Position numbers and translations under genes: made by a program. Under the pieces are notes generated by a model, which saw nothing but the letters and a program-made list of their open reading frames with translations, did no database searches and had not been told where the DNA came from. Of a stretch of DNA of 29,349 bases, positions 7,228-17,292 are shown piece after piece; the stretch's first letter is position 1, and each line of letters starts with the position of its first letter. The stretch spans positions 1 through 29,349 of the forward strand of contig JANBPT010000588.1 of assembly GCA_027575765.1 (NCBI GenBank). The letters run 5' to 3'. The DNA is from Tieghemiomyces parasiticus (lineage: Eukaryota; Kickxellomycota; Dimargaritomycetes; Dimargaritales; Dimargaritaceae).

Positions 7228-9206
7228 CCTGCGACTCGGAACCCCCCTCCCGTGATCCTTCCGCCTTGCTCTGGCCGGGGATCGCCCCCGATACAGATCT
7301 GGCGGCCCTCAGCAACCAAGCCCTATGGGATTTACAGGCAGGTGGGCCGCTGTCCGCCTCGTCGGCGGCCCTGACGGACCGAATGGCCAACAGTTGGCTG
7401 GAGAAGTTCCTTGACTTAAACCAGCTGGACACGACAGTCACCTCGATGACGGCTCCTGCGCCACCGCAGGAGCTAACCCCAGTGGATTGCCACCTTTCCC
7501 TGCTACCCATGGACGCGGCGAACAACCTTACCGCCGCGCCTCTATCGCAGCCCCTGGCGGGCGAGACTGCCAGCTCACCCAGCCCCAAGAAGCGCGGTCG
7601 TAAGAAGAAGACACCGGTTGACCCGAACGCACCCCGGCCGGCTCCCATCCCTCTGCGACCACTCCCGGCCACCGAGTCCCGGGCGACTCCGACCCTTGCC
7701 CCGCCGATGGTCCGTCTGGCGTCGGCCTCACCGTCCCCGGTTATCAAGACAGAACCCGTGGATGACGCAGCGCTGCCCCCGGCCTTTGCCACACCCGCCC
7801 CCGAGACGCCCGCCCATGTTAAGGAAGAGACAGGTGAGGATCCCGCCCAGGCCGCCCGCCGCAAGCGCCAAGAGCGTCTAATCAAGAACCGGGCCGCTGC
7901 TCTGCTTTCCCGCCAGCGCAAGCGTGACCACGTCACTACCCTGGAAACCCACGCGGAGGATCTGGCCAAAGAGAACGTGGCTTTAAAGAAACGTGAGGCG
8001 GAGCTCGAGACGCGTATCGCTCAACTTACCCGCGAGCGCGACACCTGGGAGGCCAAGTTCCACCAGTTGGAAGAGGCCAGCCTCAACTCCGCCCCCGCGG
8101 CTACGGTGCCGCCGCCACCTGCTCTTTCTGTCACCCCGCCCTCGCTACCATTGGCCGTGGCTCGTTCCGGTGCGGAGATGGAGACTACCGCCCACCCGCG
8201 CCCGAAACCGCTCAGCACCATGCTGATGCTTGCATTCGTGTCCTTCACCCTGTTTTCCATGCCTTATAAGCAGGTGATGGGGCCGACACCCACCGCCTCG
8301 TCTGCCGGTCCACCTCCGCCGCCCTTCGAATCAGTACTGCAGGGCCTGGATCTGCTACCATACTCGGGCACCACCTTTGCTGATACCGCCGCCGGGAGCC
8401 CCCCGCCATCCCCACAGCTCCCATCGGCGGCCAGCCAACTGCGTGATGTGGGGCGGGAAGGTTCGGAGCGGCTCGAGAGCCGGCCCGCTAAGCTCACGGC
8501 CTCCTCGGTCCCACCAGCTGCTGTTGGGTCCCCTGCGTCCCTTCCTCCTACCGCCGCGTCCGCTACTGCCGAGAGCAAACCTTCCCTGCGCAGTGTGTGT
8601 CAGTGGATGGCCCGCGGCCTCCACCGCCTTACCTCTAACCCACGGCCCGGCGGTGCCACGGGCACCAACGCGCCCTGGGCGGGTCCACCGCCAGCCAGTC
8701 CGCTCTATAGCGCCCCCATTGGCCGCACCGACGACCCCGATACCCCACTACTAGCTGGGACGTTGCCTCCGTCGGTGAGAGAGATCTTGGAGAAGGCAAT
8801 TCGCACCTGCCAGTTATCATGGGACGGCGGGGATCACGCCGACCTCGACACTCTGGACTCACCGTCCGATACGGCAGACTGGGATGCGGATCTAGCCCAC
8901 TCGCCCGCCACCGACGCAGCAGCCGCTTCCCCCAGTCATAAGCGCGCCTTTGTCGCCATGGACCTCGACAGATATGAAGACAACGACGATGGTAGACTGA
9001 CTATGCCGCCACCTGGGAAGCGTATCCGCACCCTGCCCAAGTTCGACCGAGGCCTGGTTGATGCGGCACCGCATATGGGTGGGGAACCGGACCGGACCGC
9101 AGCCACCGCTGACTACCAGCCTTTGGCCGACCAGCTCCAGGCGTTCGCGTGGGAAATGGCCACCGCCGTCCAAGAACTGGCCCAGACGGACCAGACCAAG
9201 GTCTGA
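7080..9206 (+). CDS. bZIP transcription factor with a possible C-terminal membrane segment (ATF6/CREB3-like layout)
   Basis: This 708-aa single-exon protein should bind DNA as a dimer. It has an acidic N-terminal half suited to activation, a basic cluster KKRGRKKK (170-177) and a possible SUMO site IKTEPVDD (222-229). The bZIP domain (about 259-330) has a basic region with N270...R278 (the N-x7-R signature) and SRQRKR, then leucines at 288, 295, 302, 309 and 316 in perfect heptads. After a Pro-rich linker, residues 379-396 (TMLMLAFVSFTLFSM core) form a hydrophobic stretch long enough for a short membrane helix. The remaining ~310 residues are Pro/Ser/Ala-rich with no known domain. A bZIP followed by one membrane helix and a C-terminal tail is the arrangement of ATF6 and CREB3, which are released from the ER by proteolysis. 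The ATG is chosen for its CCACCATGG context. bZIP identity is secure; membrane tethering is inference, and the tail also has a KRAF/KRIRT basic patch more typical of a nuclear segment. Confidence 0.93.
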   Translation: MAHTDFHPLDSAQLSSPPSVDDALTASSFASPLTHDLDEPVLWQTLAEMTCDSEPPSRDPSALLWPGIAPDTDLAALSNQALWDLQAGGPLSASSAALTDRMANSWLEKFLDLNQLDTTVTSMTAPAPPQELTPVDCHLSLLPMDAANNLTAAPLSQPLAGETASSPSPKKRGRKKKTPVDPNAPRPAPIPLRPLPATESRATPTLAPPMVRLASASPSPVIKTEPVDDAALPPAFATPAPETPAHVKEETGEDPAQAARRKRQERLIKNRAAALLSRQRKRDHVTTLETHAEDLAKENVALKKREAELETRIAQLTRERDTWEAKFHQLEEASLNSAPAATVPPPPALSVTPPSLPLAVARSGAEMETTAHPRPKPLSTMLMLAFVSFTLFSMPYKQVMGPTPTASSAGPPPPPFESVLQGLDLLPYSGTTFADTAAGSPPPSPQLPSAASQLRDVGREGSERLESRPAKLTASSVPPAAVGSPASLPPTAASATAESKPSLRSVCQWMARGLHRLTSNPRPGGATGTNAPWAGPPPASPLYSAPIGRTDDPDTPLLAGTLPPSVREILEKAIRTCQLSWDGGDHADLDTLDSPSDTADWDADLAHSPATDAAAASPSHKRAFVAMDLDRYEDNDDGRLTMPPPGKRIRTLPKFDRGLVDAAPHMGGEPDRTAATADYQPLADQLQAFAWEMATAVQELAQTDQTKV

Positions 9207-10023
9207 ATTCGGCCACTCTCAATAGCTTTCCCTGACGCTCACCGTCATCGCCATTAATTAATTATTTTTTTAATTTTTCCTTGTACTGTGCCTTTCTATC
9301 CTTTGCAACCTGCGAGCCAACTTTTGCTTTACCCCCCCCCCCGCATGCTCTCTACCGGGTTTTAGAGGGGGGAGGGGAAAGGGAGGCGATGCTCACCTTT
9401 GCGTGCTCTATCCCGCTTCCCTATCTACTTCCGTAATCTTTACTGTAACCATCTTTATATCCTTGGCCTCTATCTTTTGCATGTTGACTTTTGTATATAA
9501 TATACCCCTTCGGCAACTCAGGTACCGTTGCATACACTTTGCTATTCTACATCGAGTATCTATGGCGATACGCCTTTGTGAAGTGTGAGGACTTATCCAC
9601 GAGTTGACCTCAGGTATGGCACCCCCTTTAGGACGCGCTGAGGCGACTAGATGTCTTCTTCCATTGCCCGCCTTAATGCCAAGCCCATTGTGTCAGCCGA
9701 TAAATGGGGCCACCGTAACGGTACTCACACTCACATTCCACGGATGCAGCAATGTTTAGCCACCTGTTGGGGGGCGTGTGGAGGGCTGGTGAATGAGCCC
9801 TAACGGGATAAAGAAGGCAGCTGATTCATCAGACCCGCTGTCACCCCCCCCTCCTTCCTGTCACTTCCATTAGCACCAATGCCGACGCCTAGGGACTTGC
9901 AAGGCGGTGTTTCACTCAAGCTACTCCACCGCACACGTTGCTTCACTATACTGTCGAATATATCGCCATCAACAAAAGAAAATCTACCCATAACCGCTGC
10001 TGGGCTTTAAATACAATCACAGC

Positions 10024-10170
10024 GGTATCATGTGATGTTGAAGAGGTGACCCACGACCACTTGGCCGAGAGCGTCGAGCATAATTCGCTGTAGTAATCCT
10101 AGCAGGGCGTCATCCAGGAGGCCACACCAATGCTTGTCAGTTTTGCGGTCGAACGGTTAGTGTATCGGGT
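10024..10170 (-). pseudogene. Possible degraded coding relic, copy 1
   Basis: Read on the minus strand from about 10170, one frame gives FDRKTDKHWCGLLDDALLGL followed by LQRIMLDALGQVVVGHLFNIT and a stop. The LDALGxxVVxxHL segment recurs in the broken frame at about 10960-11270, also preceded by a DRK tripeptide. The family is not recognised. It could be a decayed duplicated gene or a coincidence of two GC-rich stretches. Confidence 0.2.
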
Positions 10171-10959
10171 TGCAAGGTCGCCACGCCTCGGTTGAGGCTT
10201 GCGCACACTGGCGGACAGGCGAACCTCCCCTCCGATAAGAAGTGCCGACAGTGGTGGCACAGCGACAGGGCAGTAGGCCACCATGGTAGTTGGCACGACC
10301 CCATGACCTCAATTTGCCCACCCGGGCGGGCCAGTTATACTGGCGTGGCCCCTGACCCACTTATGGCGGAACCGGCTTAGCAGTGTCGCGAAATGGTGCC
10401 GTGTGACTGTTTGGTAGGGAAGAGGAGATAGGACACGCGGCATCCCGTAATTCTTTTTTTTGGGGGAGAGGCGATCCCCCTGCCGTCGGCATCCATGGTA
10501 GCTTGGAGGATGACACGCGTTGGGGTCGGTGAACAAGCGCGACGGCGGTGGCAGCGGTGGTGCTAGATCTCTAGTGAAAACCCTAGGGCTTGGCGGCTGG
10601 CCCTCTAGTTCCAGACACACCAACAAGTCTAATGACGCCGCTGCCCAATGGAGGCGCAGACCCCACAGGTGACGAGGATAAACAGCGGCAGGATACCGTG
10701 CAGGACGGCAATGGTGGTTAGTTTCTTCCTCCTCCCCCCGCCCCTTGACCACGGCGGCTGGCCATCCACGCGGCTCATAGGACAAAGACCCCCCATGTCA
10801 GCTCCTGGCCTTAGCAGCATGGCCACCAGGCTTCGGCCTGGGAAGCTGTACGGATTTCCACACGTCCCAACCCTACCGCTGTATCTCCTTGGCAAAATGC
10901 CATTCTAGCCACAGTTTAGAGGCCTTTTGCCCCGCTGCCTTCTTCCCCGGCGCGTCGAT

Positions 10960-11270
10960 CCCGCATTTCTGGTTTAGCCTCGGTTCCGCCTGCTGCCTCC
11001 CCCTCCAAAGCTGACGGCGCACGCCACCTCCACCGCCTTCTTCTCCGCCATCGCCACCTGGTTCCCGGTAATTGTATTCTTAGCGAGGGCAAAGAAGCCT
11101 CCCAAGCCGCCTGATTTGGGCAAGTGCTTGTCCACGACCAAGTCGCCGAGGGCGTCCAATGCAACCCGAATGCTCTTCCGGTCTTACTGCACCGTAGCGA
11201 TGGTTTCCACGCTGTACAGTGTTGTGCCTCCCCCCTGCGTCCCTCCGTCCATGCCGCGGACCCATAACTT
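10960..11270 (-). pseudogene. Possible degraded coding relic, copy 2
   Basis: A minus-strand frame reads GTTLYSVETIATVQ-(stop)-DRKSIRVALDALGDLVVDKHL, then GGFFALAKNTITGNQVAMAEKK before dissolving into Gly/Arg-rich sequence and a stop. The regular hydrophobic spacing looks more protein-like than the shadow frames around it, and it shares DRK...LDALG..VV..HL with the minus-strand sequence near 10.1 kb. No start codon or intact domain is visible, and I do not recognise the family. Confidence 0.25.
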
Positions 11271-11785
11271 GGCTTCACACGCATCCCCACGCCATTAAAA
11301 CTGTAGCACAGGGCCTCCCGCGAAGGTATTTAATCGCGATAATGACCAGAAGCATGCCCAATTTACTACCCCCCCACCATAGCTTGCTCGTATGTTCTTC
11401 TCATTTAAACGTTACACTGTTTCGCCCCGACCACCTCTTCCCCCCCCCACCACCACCTCCGTCTTCACGACTGCGCCCTTGTCCACTGAAGAAAAGGGTC
11501 CATTGCTGCGTCTAGCATTCGTACCTCGCCGCCAACCCACCTGCTTTCCTTTGCCTGCAGAAAACTGTAAAGCTGCGGTCATACTTTTAACTCTTAGTCG
11601 CCGCTAGCCCATTCCTTACAAGTTAACCAGCCTCCTCTCCCTTTTCTCGACCTCTCCGCTGCGCATCCCCTTCGGCCCTTTGTTTACGCCGCCTGTACCA
11701 TTATCTCTCAGACCTTTGCTTATCCTTCCCACCGAACCTGGCCGGTCCCTTCGACATTACGCCAATTGACCAGCATTACACAACT

Positions 11786-14700
11786 ATGCCGCTATCGGAC
11801 CCCACCGGCTTGGCCTTGGAAGCTCCCGCCCTGTCTACGGAACCAGACGTGGGCACCGCGTGGTCGCCCACCAGCTACGCCCTCTACCAGCAGCTGACCG
11901 CCGGCTGCGGCTCCCCGGCGTGCCGCGGACCACTGTGTGCCACTGGGCGACGCAACGTGGGCAGCCAGAGCGCCATGCCACCTGCTTTTGCCCGTCTCCT
12001 CGCCAAGTCACTCGCCGAGGGCCCCTCGACCGCCGACCTGCTGTGTGTAGACCAGCCAGTGGCGGGCGTCACCGTGCCGGCTTGGGCTCCGCGTTGTAGC
12101 CCCGAGCCCCTCACCACAGGTCTAACGATTCCCACCACTCGTCCAACAAGTTCGCTACCCGAGAGGGTCACGCCAAGTAACCCGGCTCCGGCGCCGTCTC
12201 TTGCCCTTAATCTGCTGCCAAGCTGGCTGCGGTCGCTACTAGGTGCCCATGGCGAAGCAGCTGCTACGACTCCTTCCCACCACGGCAAGCCCTCGCCAGC
12301 CGTCCGGGACAGTCAGGAACCCCGACCGGCGTCCGCCCCTCGGCCCGCCACCCTCGCAGAGGCCCTACGTACCGTTCGCCTGCCACCGGCCACCGTTGAT
12401 CCATTGCCCAGTGCCCCGCCCGAAGCCTACCACCTGACCCTGCTCACCCCGCAGGTCCTTGACTTACTTCTGCAGGCCCTCTGCTATCCCGACGACGCGC
12501 CGCCCAGTGATCCGCTTGGTGTCACTCCCGAGGCCTTCGCCGGGCTGATGCGCCGCTATTCCTACCTCTCTCCCACACCCTCCAGCGCCTCGCTCGATGC
12601 CTACCTGCCAAGCGCCGCCGTCCTCTCAACTAGCCCCCGTACCCCGCCCGTTCTCGACTGCCACGCGGGACCCGCTTCCCGGCCTACGCACCTAAATGGT
12701 CTAATAATCCCATCCATTGGGGAGGGGACCATCCCTACGACCACCGCTGCGGAATTACCCATGTCGGAGGGCGACCGTGCGTCGTTCACACAGGAGGGGG
12801 TCCTAGCCTTTCTGCCAAGCGACAACGACACCTCCGGACCCCCGGCCGCTCTGGCCACTCCGACTCGGGACTGGCGCTGGGACAGTATGCCGTACAGCCC
12901 GACGGGTCAAGACGCCCTATTTACGTCGGGGGAGGTCCTCCCCAGCCCACGACCTGTTGGGTACGCTCCCGGGTTCGCCTCGTCGCCGTTATCCCCCATC
13001 ACACCAGGCACAACGCCAGTCCTTGGGGGAGATGGTCAGACGACCTCGGGACAGGGCGAGCCCTTTTCTTCTGTACAACCTCCGCCCCACACCATGCCGT
13101 GGATCCCGGCCGACCTGAGCTTTCTGTCCTACACCTCCGGGTCGTTTCTCCCTGGCTTGCCCGATCTCCACCACGACACCCAATGGACCCCCAAGCCACC
13201 GCAGGAGGCGCACCCCTCCGGCGTAGACGCAGCGGGGGGCCACATGCTGCCGGATAATAGCGCCACCCAAGATGCTGTTGATCCTGCCCTAATCCACGTT
13301 ATCCGCGAGTGCGGTCGAGGCCCGGTTGACCCCTTATCGGCCACATGGCCCACGGCCGGCGAACTCTTGCTTAACACGGTCGCCCATGTCTTTCGGTCCT
13401 ATCCAACAATGGTTCGGGCCATGCATCCGCGCCTGACGACCGATCACACGCTTCCGTCCCCACCCTCGTGTCAGTTGACAGCCGCGCTTGAGCTGGATGG
13501 CCCCTTAGGTGCCTGGGTCCACCTGGCCGGTGTGCGTCAGGTCTTTGAACGGCTAGCCGAACTTCCCAGCCCGCACCTGCATTCCGTGTGGGCCAGCGCT
13601 CTTCAGGAGCAACTGGCCGAACTGACGCGTGACCTCCATGGGCTAGCCCGTCGTGGTCCGATCCATCTGGGCGCTTCCCAGGCCAGTAGTGATCACGCTC
13701 GCTTCGCCGCCCTACTGAGTGCCATCCTCATCCTCTGGGAGTGCCCGCTTATCACCCGGCCGACCTTCCACTGGGGCCCTGCCGCCCCGTGGTCTCCAAC
13801 TGAGCAGAACCACCTGCTGGGCCTGTTGGTCACCGCCACCGTGGGCCTCCGTAACGTGTCGCTGGTCCACGCCAGCTACTACCCCGTTCAACCTGCGGAC
13901 CTCACCCTGAATGGGCTCGACCTTTACGCCCTCGTGCTGGCTGACGGCTGGCCGTCTTCCCTGTCGAATTCGGCTGCCTCTACCCTGCTGCACTACGATT
14001 GCCATCCGGCTCGCCGCCCTCGGTTCCCTGAAGAGTTCTCCCCGTCTAGCCTGGACACACTAAGCGACGACCTGGAGATTGCAGGGCCCGAGGTTGACCT
14101 GCCCCTCGATGAACACTTTGCTGACCTCGAGGTATACCAATCTTTCGCACAGACACCCGAGGCCCACGGTTCAGCCGACGGCGAGGTTAGCTTTCATGTT
14201 GACCCCACACTGGAAGTACTGCCGGCCATTACTGCTACGGCCATCGACGATGACGGCACCCGGCATAGTCCGGCTTCTATGTACCCGGTGCCAGACCGTC
14301 GCCTCGACCTGGCTGGTAACCGCTGGGGGGCCTCCTCGGCCGGGTCCAGTCTCCTACCCCAGACCCGGGTGTGCATCCTAAAGGGCTATATAATCTCCCG
14401 CCTGGGCGCCTACCTGCCCCACCGGACCGATCTGGTGGACACACAAACTCGCCAGGCTCTCGATTTGCTGGCGGTGTGGTGGTCTCTCGCCGTTGCCGGT
14501 GAAACCACCGGAGACGACCACGCCTTGGCCCATATCCGGTTGCTTCACCTTCGCACCGCCGTCGACCCGGCCCGCCCACCGCGGCCGCTACCCCGGGTGA
14601 ATCCGAATTGGTTTGCCAGCGAGGAGCTAGGAGCCCGACTCGACCTGGCGGCCGAGATTTCCCAGTGGCGTCGAGCCGGCGTCGACCACCCCTGGCCCCG

Positions 14701-16165
14701 ACTTCCAAACGCCCGGGCCCAGTGGGCCCAACGATTCCAAGCCACGTCACTGAAGTTTAGCCTGCTGGCCTACCCGTTCCTCCTGACTACTGAGGCAAAG
14801 GCCCGAGCGATCCGCGAGGACGCCCTGGCCGAGATGACCCTGCACTTTGAACGGGGACTAGGGAATCTGTACGTGTTTAGCCACCTACGCCAGCTCCTGC
14901 ACCTTCCCAACTTTGGCCACGCCGTTTTCCACCCGAACCTGCGCTCGGAATGGGCCGGACAGTGCAACATCGCCCGTTTCAGTGATGCTACGACGCCCTA
15001 CCTGGCAGTCGAACCTCGTCGCGAGTTCCTGCTCACGGACTCCCTTCACCAGCTCCGTCGTCAGTTCCGGCACTTACGGCAGCCGCTCAAGGTTCGCTAC
15101 GTGGGGTCCGGCGAGCTCGGTGTCGACCAAGGCGGTGTCCAGAAGGAATGGTTCCGTGAGGTGTTCCGGCGGTACCTCAAGGAGCATGCGCCCAGCGCCC
15201 ACATGTGGGAAGAGAATTCAACTACTTTGCACTACTGGCTTGCTGGTGATGCCTGGCTGGGCCGTACCGACCCCACCGCCCCCACGCTGACCTGGAGTGG
15301 CCGCCTTGACCTTTTGGAAATGTTGGGCATAATCCTAGGCCTGGCTCTCTACAACCACGTCCAACTACCGCTGCCCTTTCCGCCGGTATTCTACAAGAAA
15401 CTGCTCGGCTACGACGCGGATTTTAACGACCTTGTGGAGAGTTTCCCCGACCTTGGACAGGGCCTGGTCCGGCTCTTGGAATGGAACGAGGGTGACGGCG
15501 ATGTGCACGACACCTTCGGCCTGACCTTCGAAATCACGGTAAGGGTGCCCTCGTCGGGCGACCACCTGTCATCGACGACAGAGGCGCCCGCTGGCCATTG
15601 GGCGGTGACGACGGTGCCTCTGGTCACTAACGGACACGCCATCCCCGTGACGGCCGCGAATCGATACCAATACGCCCAAGCGTATGCTGACTACCTCCTT
15701 AACCGGTCGGTGTCGGCATGCATGGGGGCCGTGCGCCGCGGATTCCTCCGAGTCGTTGGACGACCTCTCCTCGCACTCTGCACGCGACCCAGCGAGCTCC
15801 AACTCCTGCTTGCCGGTCGGCAGGAAATTCTTGACTTCCACGAGCTCGAGCGCCACACGGCGTACGAGGACCGGTTCTACGCCCACCACCCGACCATCAG
15901 GAAGTTTTGGAAGGTGGTGCACGGGTTTACTCCAGCGCAGAAACGCCAGCTCCTACTATTTGTTACGGCGAACGACCGTCTGCCGCTCGGCGGGTTCAGC
16001 CAGGTCACGTTTGTGGTCCAGCGTAACGGGGCCGATAGCGACCGGTTGCCCACGGCGCTGACGTGTTTCGGCAGACTGCTGCTGCCCGAGTATAATACCA
16101 AAGAGAAGCTGCGTGAAAGACTGTTGACAGCCATCCAAAACACCCAGGGGTTTGGATTGGTCTAA
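11786..16165 (+). CDS. AZUL- and HECT-domain E3 ubiquitin ligase, UBE3A (E6AP)-like
   Basis: This 1459-aa intronless protein accepts ubiquitin from an E2 onto a cysteine and transfers it to substrates. Residues 30-90 match the AZUL zinc-binding fold typical of UBE3A: YxLYQQLTAGCGSPACRGPLCA supplies Cys41, Cys46 and Cys51, and Cys87 (LLCVD) is the likely fourth ligand. The HECT domain covers about 1080-1459. It includes GELGVDQGGVQKEWFREVF near 1110 and the catalytic Cys1427 in LPTALTCFGRLLLPEY. It ends in GFGLV, with 32 residues after the cysteine, the same spacing as I recall for human UBE3A. The ~950 residues between are much longer than in UBE3A; the first half is Pro/Ser-rich and probably disordered. 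All key residues are present, so it should be active. The ATG at 11786 has A at -3 and lies just ahead of the AZUL domain. Hul4-type HECT ligases are the nearest alternative. Confidence 0.95.
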   Translation: MPLSDPTGLALEAPALSTEPDVGTAWSPTSYALYQQLTAGCGSPACRGPLCATGRRNVGSQSAMPPAFARLLAKSLAEGPSTADLLCVDQPVAGVTVPAWAPRCSPEPLTTGLTIPTTRPTSSLPERVTPSNPAPAPSLALNLLPSWLRSLLGAHGEAAATTPSHHGKPSPAVRDSQEPRPASAPRPATLAEALRTVRLPPATVDPLPSAPPEAYHLTLLTPQVLDLLLQALCYPDDAPPSDPLGVTPEAFAGLMRRYSYLSPTPSSASLDAYLPSAAVLSTSPRTPPVLDCHAGPASRPTHLNGLIIPSIGEGTIPTTTAAELPMSEGDRASFTQEGVLAFLPSDNDTSGPPAALATPTRDWRWDSMPYSPTGQDALFTSGEVLPSPRPVGYAPGFASSPLSPITPGTTPVLGGDGQTTSGQGEPFSSVQPPPHTMPWIPADLSFLSYTSGSFLPGLPDLHHDTQWTPKPPQEAHPSGVDAAGGHMLPDNSATQDAVDPALIHVIRECGRGPVDPLSATWPTAGELLLNTVAHVFRSYPTMVRAMHPRLTTDHTLPSPPSCQLTAALELDGPLGAWVHLAGVRQVFERLAELPSPHLHSVWASALQEQLAELTRDLHGLARRGPIHLGASQASSDHARFAALLSAILILWECPLITRPTFHWGPAAPWSPTEQNHLLGLLVTATVGLRNVSLVHASYYPVQPADLTLNGLDLYALVLADGWPSSLSNSAASTLLHYDCHPARRPRFPEEFSPSSLDTLSDDLEIAGPEVDLPLDEHFADLEVYQSFAQTPEAHGSADGEVSFHVDPTLEVLPAITATAIDDDGTRHSPASMYPVPDRRLDLAGNRWGASSAGSSLLPQTRVCILKGYIISRLGAYLPHRTDLVDTQTRQALDLLAVWWSLAVAGETTGDDHALAHIRLLHLRTAVDPARPPRPLPRVNPNWFASEELGARLDLAAEISQWRRAGVDHPWPRLPNARAQWAQRFQATSLKFSLLAYPFLLTTEAKARAIREDALAEMTLHFERGLGNLYVFSHLRQLLHLPNFGHAVFHPNLRSEWAGQCNIARFSDATTPYLAVEPRREFLLTDSLHQLRRQFRHLRQPLKVRYVGSGELGVDQGGVQKEWFREVFRRYLKEHAPSAHMWEENSTTLHYWLAGDAWLGRTDPTAPTLTWSGRLDLLEMLGIILGLALYNHVQLPLPFPPVFYKKLLGYDADFNDLVESFPDLGQGLVRLLEWNEGDGDVHDTFGLTFEITVRVPSSGDHLSSTTEAPAGHWAVTTVPLVTNGHAIPVTAANRYQYAQAYADYLLNRSVSACMGAVRRGFLRVVGRPLLALCTRPSELQLLLAGRQEILDFHELERHTAYEDRFYAHHPTIRKFWKVVHGFTPAQKRQLLLFVTANDRLPLGGFSQVTFVVQRNGADSDRLPTALTCFGRLLLPEYNTKEKLRERLLTAIQNTQGFGLV

Positions 16166-16251
16166 TGGACCGTCTTTCACCGTCCGCGGTTGTTTATTTT
16201 TAATAATATATAACTGGTGGGTTAAGGTCGCGTAAACGCTTATCTATCTAG

Positions 16252-16257
16252 AATAAA
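16252..16257 (+). terminator. Poly(A) signal of the HECT ligase gene
   Basis: A canonical AATAAA lies 87 bases after the stop codon, preceded by AT-rich sequence and followed by a T-rich stretch. It is the clearest poly(A) signal in the window. Confidence 0.6.
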
Positions 16258-17284
16258 GGCTGTACCTGAATTTTTCTCATGGCAGCGTTTCATGTGCAAC
16301 AATCCAAACATGGGAAACCCCCGTGGTAATCGCAGTGACGGACTGGCATCGGGGTTAACTTAGGCCCTGTGCATTAAAGTTTAGGGTGATGCACGTTACT
16401 GCAGGCGCGCGGAGTACATGAGAAGGGACGGATCTGGAGGTCTGTGGTGAAAAAGGCGGGCGAGTGTCGATATATCTGGTGCAGAGAGAGTGGCGAAAAA
16501 AAGTGCCAGAGATATCGAGGTGAGGCCATTAGATATTTGTGGCAATAGGAGTAGGCGCCGATCATTTGCTAATGGCAGTAACGACTCGTCGGGGGGGGAG
16601 GCAAGCGGTGGTGACCCGATCCTTGAATCCAAAGGGGCGGGTCCTTCTGCTATTCGAAAGAACTTTCCGCCAAACCCACTCGCTCTCCAGATGTTGGCCC
16701 TTAAGTTACAAGGCTAGGACGACTCAAAGTCTTCCTGCCGGTTCCATAGGGGTAAATAACGTCCAAATTAAAAGATTGAAAGGGGAGATGAACGGGCCGC
16801 GGCACATGTGCGAATTCCTGATGCTGCAACGGGGAGTAACCAACTGGCTGCTTTTGTCGAATTGGTGGGTCACCACTAAGAGCTCCAAGTGCGGCTCGGG
16901 GTACCACGAACGGCCTTGATTTAACACAGATGGGGTAGGTCCCAGACCGGCCGCCAAGCCCTTCGTCCTTCCCCCCTTTTAACTGCCGACATCCTTCTTA
17001 TGGCAGGGGCAGGTTGAGCGCGGCCAACTTGTGACTGCGGTACCATCGCCTGTATTGGTAATCGGGATGTCTGCCTTAGAGCTGCGCGTGGCAGAATGGA
17101 TAGAGGACAGCTAGATCCCCCATCCCTTCACTCTCCCTCGCTCTCGTAGTCGTAAACGCTCCGTCTGGCATCCCTTTGAGATTTCACCCTCTATCGCTTC
17201 CTGTTTCCCATCGCCTCCCCTTCGTTCTTGCCCCCATATCCGCTCCTCCCTTGTCTTTTTTTTTATCTGGACCCAACATTTTGG
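16258..17284. other. Intergenic region, no gene seen
   Basis: Overlapping short frames on both strands between about 16.37 and 16.96 kb show no recognisable domain. The last 150 bases are pyrimidine-rich and lead into the TATA box of the secreted-protein gene. No tRNA-like or rRNA-like sequence is visible. Confidence 0.4.
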
Positions 17285-17292
17285 TATAAATA
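17285..17292 (+). promoter_or_regulatory. TATA box of the secreted-protein gene
   Basis: A textbook TATAAATA stands 177 bases before the start codon, between a T-run and a C/T-rich leader. With a typical 30-base offset, transcription would start near 17320 and give a leader of about 150 nt with no ATG before the chosen start. This is the best core promoter in the window and suggests a well-expressed or inducible gene. Confidence 0.7.

Larger units (their letters stand above)
9207..11785. other. 2.6-kb intergenic region with possible degraded coding relics
   Basis: An AT-rich stretch just after the bZIP stop (about 9250-9285, TTAATTAATTATTTTTTTAA) probably serves 3'-end formation. The middle, about 9.8-11.3 kb, holds broken minus-strand frames with protein-like character (entries at 10024-10170 and 10960-11270). 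The last ~450 bases before the HECT gene are pyrimidine-rich, as leaders in this window tend to be. I find no intact gene, tRNA or rRNA. Confidence 0.45.

Noticed and set aside
7016..7969. 317-codon frame antisense to the bZIP gene
   Set aside because: It lies opposite a secure gene, shows no domain, and long antisense frames are expected in GC-rich coding DNA of this codon use.
10130..10190. tRNA-like GGTCGAAC and similar B-box fragments (also near 22584 and 27390)
   Set aside because: No matching A box, acceptor stem or cloverleaf could be drawn around any of them.
10629..10895. Minus-strand frame with a hydrophobic helix (TTIAVLHGILPLFILVT)
   Set aside because: It begins at a non-ATG codon, has one isolated hydrophobic run, and no family or splice structure could be built around it; mentioned only as part of the possible relic region.
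12989..14750. Antisense and alternate frames inside the HECT gene
   Set aside because: All are shadows of the 1459-aa frame and rich in Arg/Gly/Pro, as expected from GC-rich codons.
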